From Polytrichum commune (lineage: Eukaryota; Streptophyta; Polytrichopsida; Polytrichales; Polytrichaceae): a stretch of 64,000 bases of DNA. The stretch spans positions 9,054,501 to 9,118,500 of the forward strand of contig OX485808.1 in NCBI GenBank assembly GCA_950295325.1, read 5' to 3'. The position numbers and the translations under genes are program-made. Each line of letters begins with the position of its first letter. Within the stretch, counting starts at the first letter, position 1. This document shows positions 60,241 to 64,000 of this stretch, one piece after another. The notes under the pieces are model-generated. The model saw only the letters and a list, made by a program, of their open reading frames with translations, was not told the origin of the DNA and ran no database searches.

Positions 60241-62638
60241 GTTGAAAAACATGAAAAATGAACCGTAGGACACCCACATACCTTAATTGCATGTTTTAGA
60301 TCAGATTCAAAATTAGGCACATTCATGTTAACATGATTAGGGTAAAATTTCATGTGCCTAAGTTAGTGTCATATACTTAAGTATAATGTTTAGTGTCAAT
60401 TGAACGTTTGCGATGTGGGATGCAAAAAAACTTTGTGTAAAATCAACCTAGCTTGCAAGTACATCATTAAGTACCTTGGAAGTATCGTGACGGTTCTTTG
60501 AAGTAGCCTATTAAGTTGTCACATGTTCTATTAGCTTGGAAATTGACTTGTAATCTCTCAAGTATTCTTGCTTACATCTTTAAGTAACTTGGAAACATTG
60601 TGTTCATTTTCAAGTAGCCTATTAAGTTGGTAAGTATTCTACTAGCTTGGGAGTTCATTTGCAAGTATTGTTGAGGTATTTGTAGTACTTTGTTCTATTT
60701 TGAAGATGTGATGTATGGATATAAGGTGGGAATAACATTTAAACGCGAACCCTTGTGCTTTTAATATCATGGATGTAGTTGGACTTTTACAATAGGTTTC
60801 AAATACAACACTCTGCGTTTAAGGGTACCAAAACTTCCTAAACTACTTCCAAGTAGAGAGAGAGAGCTTGTAATATGTTTGCAAACAAGAAAACCCAACA
60901 TTCACTTTCAAACTCATGAACTCCAACAACACAAGAACAAAACCTAACATTGAGCTCCACCACAACCCTAAAGACTTCATGTATTTGGTTCCTAACCTCA
61001 ATAAAATCATTAAACTAGAATCACAACTGGAATTCCCCCCAATACGGAACAAGATAGTAGAATCCACTCCGAAGTGGGAGTAGAGTCGTCTATGCATAAA
61101 TCAAGACTAACAAAATTTTGTGCTTCACACACTTTTCCCAAGAGTACACTAAGAGATGCTTCTACAAAATACTTGGAAAAACAAGAACCCGACATTTACT
61201 TTTAAACTTATGAACTTCAAGAACACATGAAGAAAGCCACCCTTGAATTCCGCTTCAAATTTTGGAGAATTGATGAATTTTGTGGACAAGATGTGCAACT
61301 TTGCTCTTAAGCCCCACAATATTGATCACATGAATGCAGTAAACCCTAAATCCTAGAGAACACAATACATATTGAAGTTATGTTTTCCAGCTTTATTGAG
61401 TTTTGACAAAGTCTATTCCACGGATGGTTTCTCTCCATGGTGGCCTCCTTTTGAAACAAGACTATCTTGAACTTACAAAAAAAGTTTGTTGGCCATCACA
61501 TGAGACATAAAAAGAAGACAAGCAACAACTTGAACCTTTGCAAAATAAAATAAAATGTGCATGCAATGGGTTTCCTCAAAGTAACACAACATCATTTTGT
61601 CAAGTATAGCCCAAGGCTTTATCGCAAAACATGTAAGTGAGCCACATGTCAACATCATGCTGCCATGGGGAGGAGGACAACTAAAAAAATGTTGCTTTTT
61701 GTTTTTTGTTGAGGGAAGCGGCATGGTGAGTGGACATTGGGAACATGGAGGTTGAAATCGTGCATTGGGGCGGGTGTAGGGAGCATGAGAGCAGGTTTAT
61801 GGACCATATGAGCGGCATGGGGAGTGTAGAAACGGGCTAGGGAGTGTGGGAGCACTTGGGAATGGTAACCATGCACAAGAGGCGTGTGAGCAATGGATGG
61901 AACGTGGGTGCTGGCAACATTGTAGGTGGCCAACTAAACTCAGCTGTTGGATTGTGTTGTTTTCCGATTTACATTACTTGCCTTTTATAATTCCCACTTC
62001 TTCAATGAAAGCAGACATTTGTTTTTTGATCCATTCCTTCATGCACATCTCCATATTGTATCGAAGATAACGGGAAAAATTAGTTTCTAAAGACTTCTTT
62101 GATGTTCTTTATGGATTTAAAAATTGGATTTACAATATTGATGTACGGTTTTTGTTTCATTTACATTTCACAATTAAAGTCAGATCTAAAACATTGAATG
62201 ATTAAATGAATATAGCATGAAAAAATGAAATAAACAAAAAGGCCAATCTTAGTAGCATACAAATTACAAGAATTAGCAATCTTCACTTGCAATTTGTGAT
62301 GTTCATATTATTACGCCACATGAAACTTTTGTGCACAAAAGTCTTTGGATTTAATTTGTTTGGATTGTTTTGGGTCTCGATTGTTTGGTTTATGTGAGTC
62401 CCTTGAGCTATGAAGTTCAATTACGAGGAATTTGCCTAGCCGGAGCTTGCATGCATAAGAACTCAATTCAATGTGTGTGTGTGTTAGTGTTATTGTAGAC
62501 ATCGGTGTACATGACACTACAAGACACATTTGTGGAACAAAAGTAGCTCGAAGGATTAAGCAACACAATAAAAGAATCTACAAGGTGGTGGCGATGATAA
62601 TAATGATGATGGTGATGGTGTTAATTATCCTCCTCTTC
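60241..62638. other. No gene recognised; local direct duplication
   Basis: 60880-60935 and 61170-61230 are diverged direct repeats ('acaagaaaacccaacattcac', 'aaactcatgaactccaac'/'aaacttatgaacttcaag'), about 290 bases apart. The minus strand is open at 60843-61195 in two frames but has no recognisable domain. Confidence 0.4.
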
Positions 62639-62668
62639 ATATGTATGTATGTATGTATGTATGTATGT
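62639..62668. repeat. (ATGT)n microsatellite
   Basis: About seven ATGT units. Confidence 0.9.
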
Positions 62669-64000
62669 TTTGTCTCCATCTTTGTGGCTTTGTTTTGATG
62701 ATCGAAATTGTTGCATTTCAAAGGAATTAGCAAAGGATTATGAATTTAAGGTGTGTGTCCCCCCCTCCCATTTTGTCCTCTAAGAGTCTAGGATTAAAAC
62801 TATTAGAAATCTATATGTGTAATTATACAAAACAAAAAGAGATAATGCTCACCCGACACGTGCTTTGTTTAGTTATTTATTTGACCTCCAAATTACTTGA
62901 AGTTTGATTGGGTTGTATTTCTCTTCTTATTGTTTGTGTGATAGTTTCGTAGTATCAATCGAAAAACGTTGAACTGGTTCGTAATTACATTCACAAAGGG
63001 CATGAACATGAGAGTTAAAGTTAAGGGGTTTCAACAAAACATATGAGAACATTTCATCTAAACATGTTGCAATAATATGCATCTTCTTGTAAACATTATT
63101 GGTATCATACAAGACAATTGTATAGTTGATACACCATGACTTACAATAAAACTACATAACTATTTACATACAAAGATTGTTTTCTTACAAGGATATTATG
63201 TTTCACGATGTGACCTTACGAGGATGTTCATTATAACTGTACATCTATTAAATGTTTTTACTTAAACTCAAAGATGTCAATAGTTATAAACATTGTTTCA
63301 TCCGAATCGATATTTGTTGAACACCTCTTGTGGACAAACACGTTCCATTTACTAACATAAATACAAGCAGTTGTTGACATTCTTTTGTGATTCATGCACC
63401 ATAACGATCCCCAATGCCTAACCCTAAGTCTCATTCTATATGGAAAAATCAAGTGTTGGTTCACAAATTGGCCTAAGAGCTCCTAGCCTTGAACCAACCC
63501 TCGGGCACGCCCTACCAATTATCGGTTGGTTTGCTTGCATGCGGTGTTGTGTGGTGTCATATTTTGTGTCTTAATGAATTATAAAAGAATCTCTCACTCT
63601 ACTTTGATGGGTTTTAAGACCAAAGTAAACTTGGGGGAAGTGCATGCCTAAGGAGATAGTCATGGGAGTCAATCCAACCGGGTCTAGTAAGCCCAACCAA
63701 CGTGGAAACAACACTAAGGAACGTTACGATCTTATTGAAGACATCAAATATAACACCAAACATGCCTTCAAAGTAAGGCTGATATGATCAAATATCACTC
63801 TTTGTGATTTTTGATTTTGAGTAAAAGTTAATCATTTCAAAACTATGATATAGGGAAAAGTACAATCAAGTATACAGAAAAATGCTTTGATATACTAAAA
63901 CCATAAATTTTTTATGGTCAAACGCTTAGAAATAATATTTTAATGTTGTTTAAATTGGATTTTATTTTGATGGCGCCCTTTATTGTTGTGTTAGGTACTC
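62669..64000. other. No gene recognised
   Basis: AT-rich DNA with a C-rich run at 62760-62766. No coding motif, RNA gene or transposon end was seen up to the window edge. Confidence 0.4.

Noticed and set aside
60843-61195. Hydrophobic minus-strand stretches as a membrane protein
   Set aside because: Two overlapping frames without a shared domain; the region includes a diverged direct duplication, suggesting repeat DNA.
1-64000. CRISPR array, prophage or bacterial operon
   Set aside because: Tandem repeats here lack repeat-spacer structure, there are no ribosome-binding sites or dense coding, and the only gene is intron-rich.

Overview
The window is AT-rich eukaryotic nuclear DNA, most likely from a plant. 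The one recognisable gene has 13 short exons with GT-AG introns of about 100-350 bases. The rest is dominated by short Tourist-like (PIF/Harbinger-type) MITEs flanked by 3-bp TTA/TAA duplications, decayed dispersed repeats, tandem repeats and microsatellites. No bacterial operons, rRNA, tRNA, CRISPR or organellar block was seen. I cannot name the species. A Plavaka-type transposase beside this MITE load would fit a non-flowering land plant or streptophyte alga, but that is inference.

The main item is a nearly complete Plavaka-like (CACTA/EnSpm-related) DNA transposon at about 8.14-13.74 kb, with its transposase on the minus strand. I could place 13 exons (13171 down to 8536) that join in phase into a protein of about 926 codons: an N-terminal C-x2-C-x13-H-x5-C zinc finger, a catalytic core with family motifs (FFSDQTTLS, VDVLHQTDVG, FEHRAIMQ, GYRSSNKR) and a C-terminal domain. 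Two lesions make this copy a pseudogene: an in-frame TGA inside the zinc finger, and a 2-base CT/TC gain in exon 4 that the splice phase of exon 5 exposes. Similar inverted blocks lie outside both ends of the gene, and a 177-bp element-like insertion sits in intron 10.

Layout: 1-5.4 kb is decayed repeat, part of which recurs at 56.3-58.0 kb. 5.4-7.0 kb is an irregular tandem array of 250-320-bp units. 7.0-14.7 kb is the Plavaka element and its flanks. 14.7-18.5 kb is a patchwork of small repeats, including a CACTA...TAGTG-bounded element at 16.55 kb and two 148-bp elements. 19-31 kb holds most of the Tourist-like MITEs, from at least four families. 32.2-36.9 kb is a cluster of one repeat family that carries a poly-C tract. 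37.7 kb holds another MITE. 38-48 kb is mostly unassigned. 48.4-49.2 kb is a 218-bp tandem repeat. 51.6-60.3 kb has more MITEs and second copies of repeats seen earlier. 60-64 kb is unassigned.

No host gene could be supported. The Tourist-like MITEs need a PIF/Harbinger transposase supplied from elsewhere, because none was recognised here. The Plavaka transposase is a different superfamily and would not be expected to move them. Repeat boundaries are by-eye alignments; those of the decayed dispersed repeats may be off by tens of bases.
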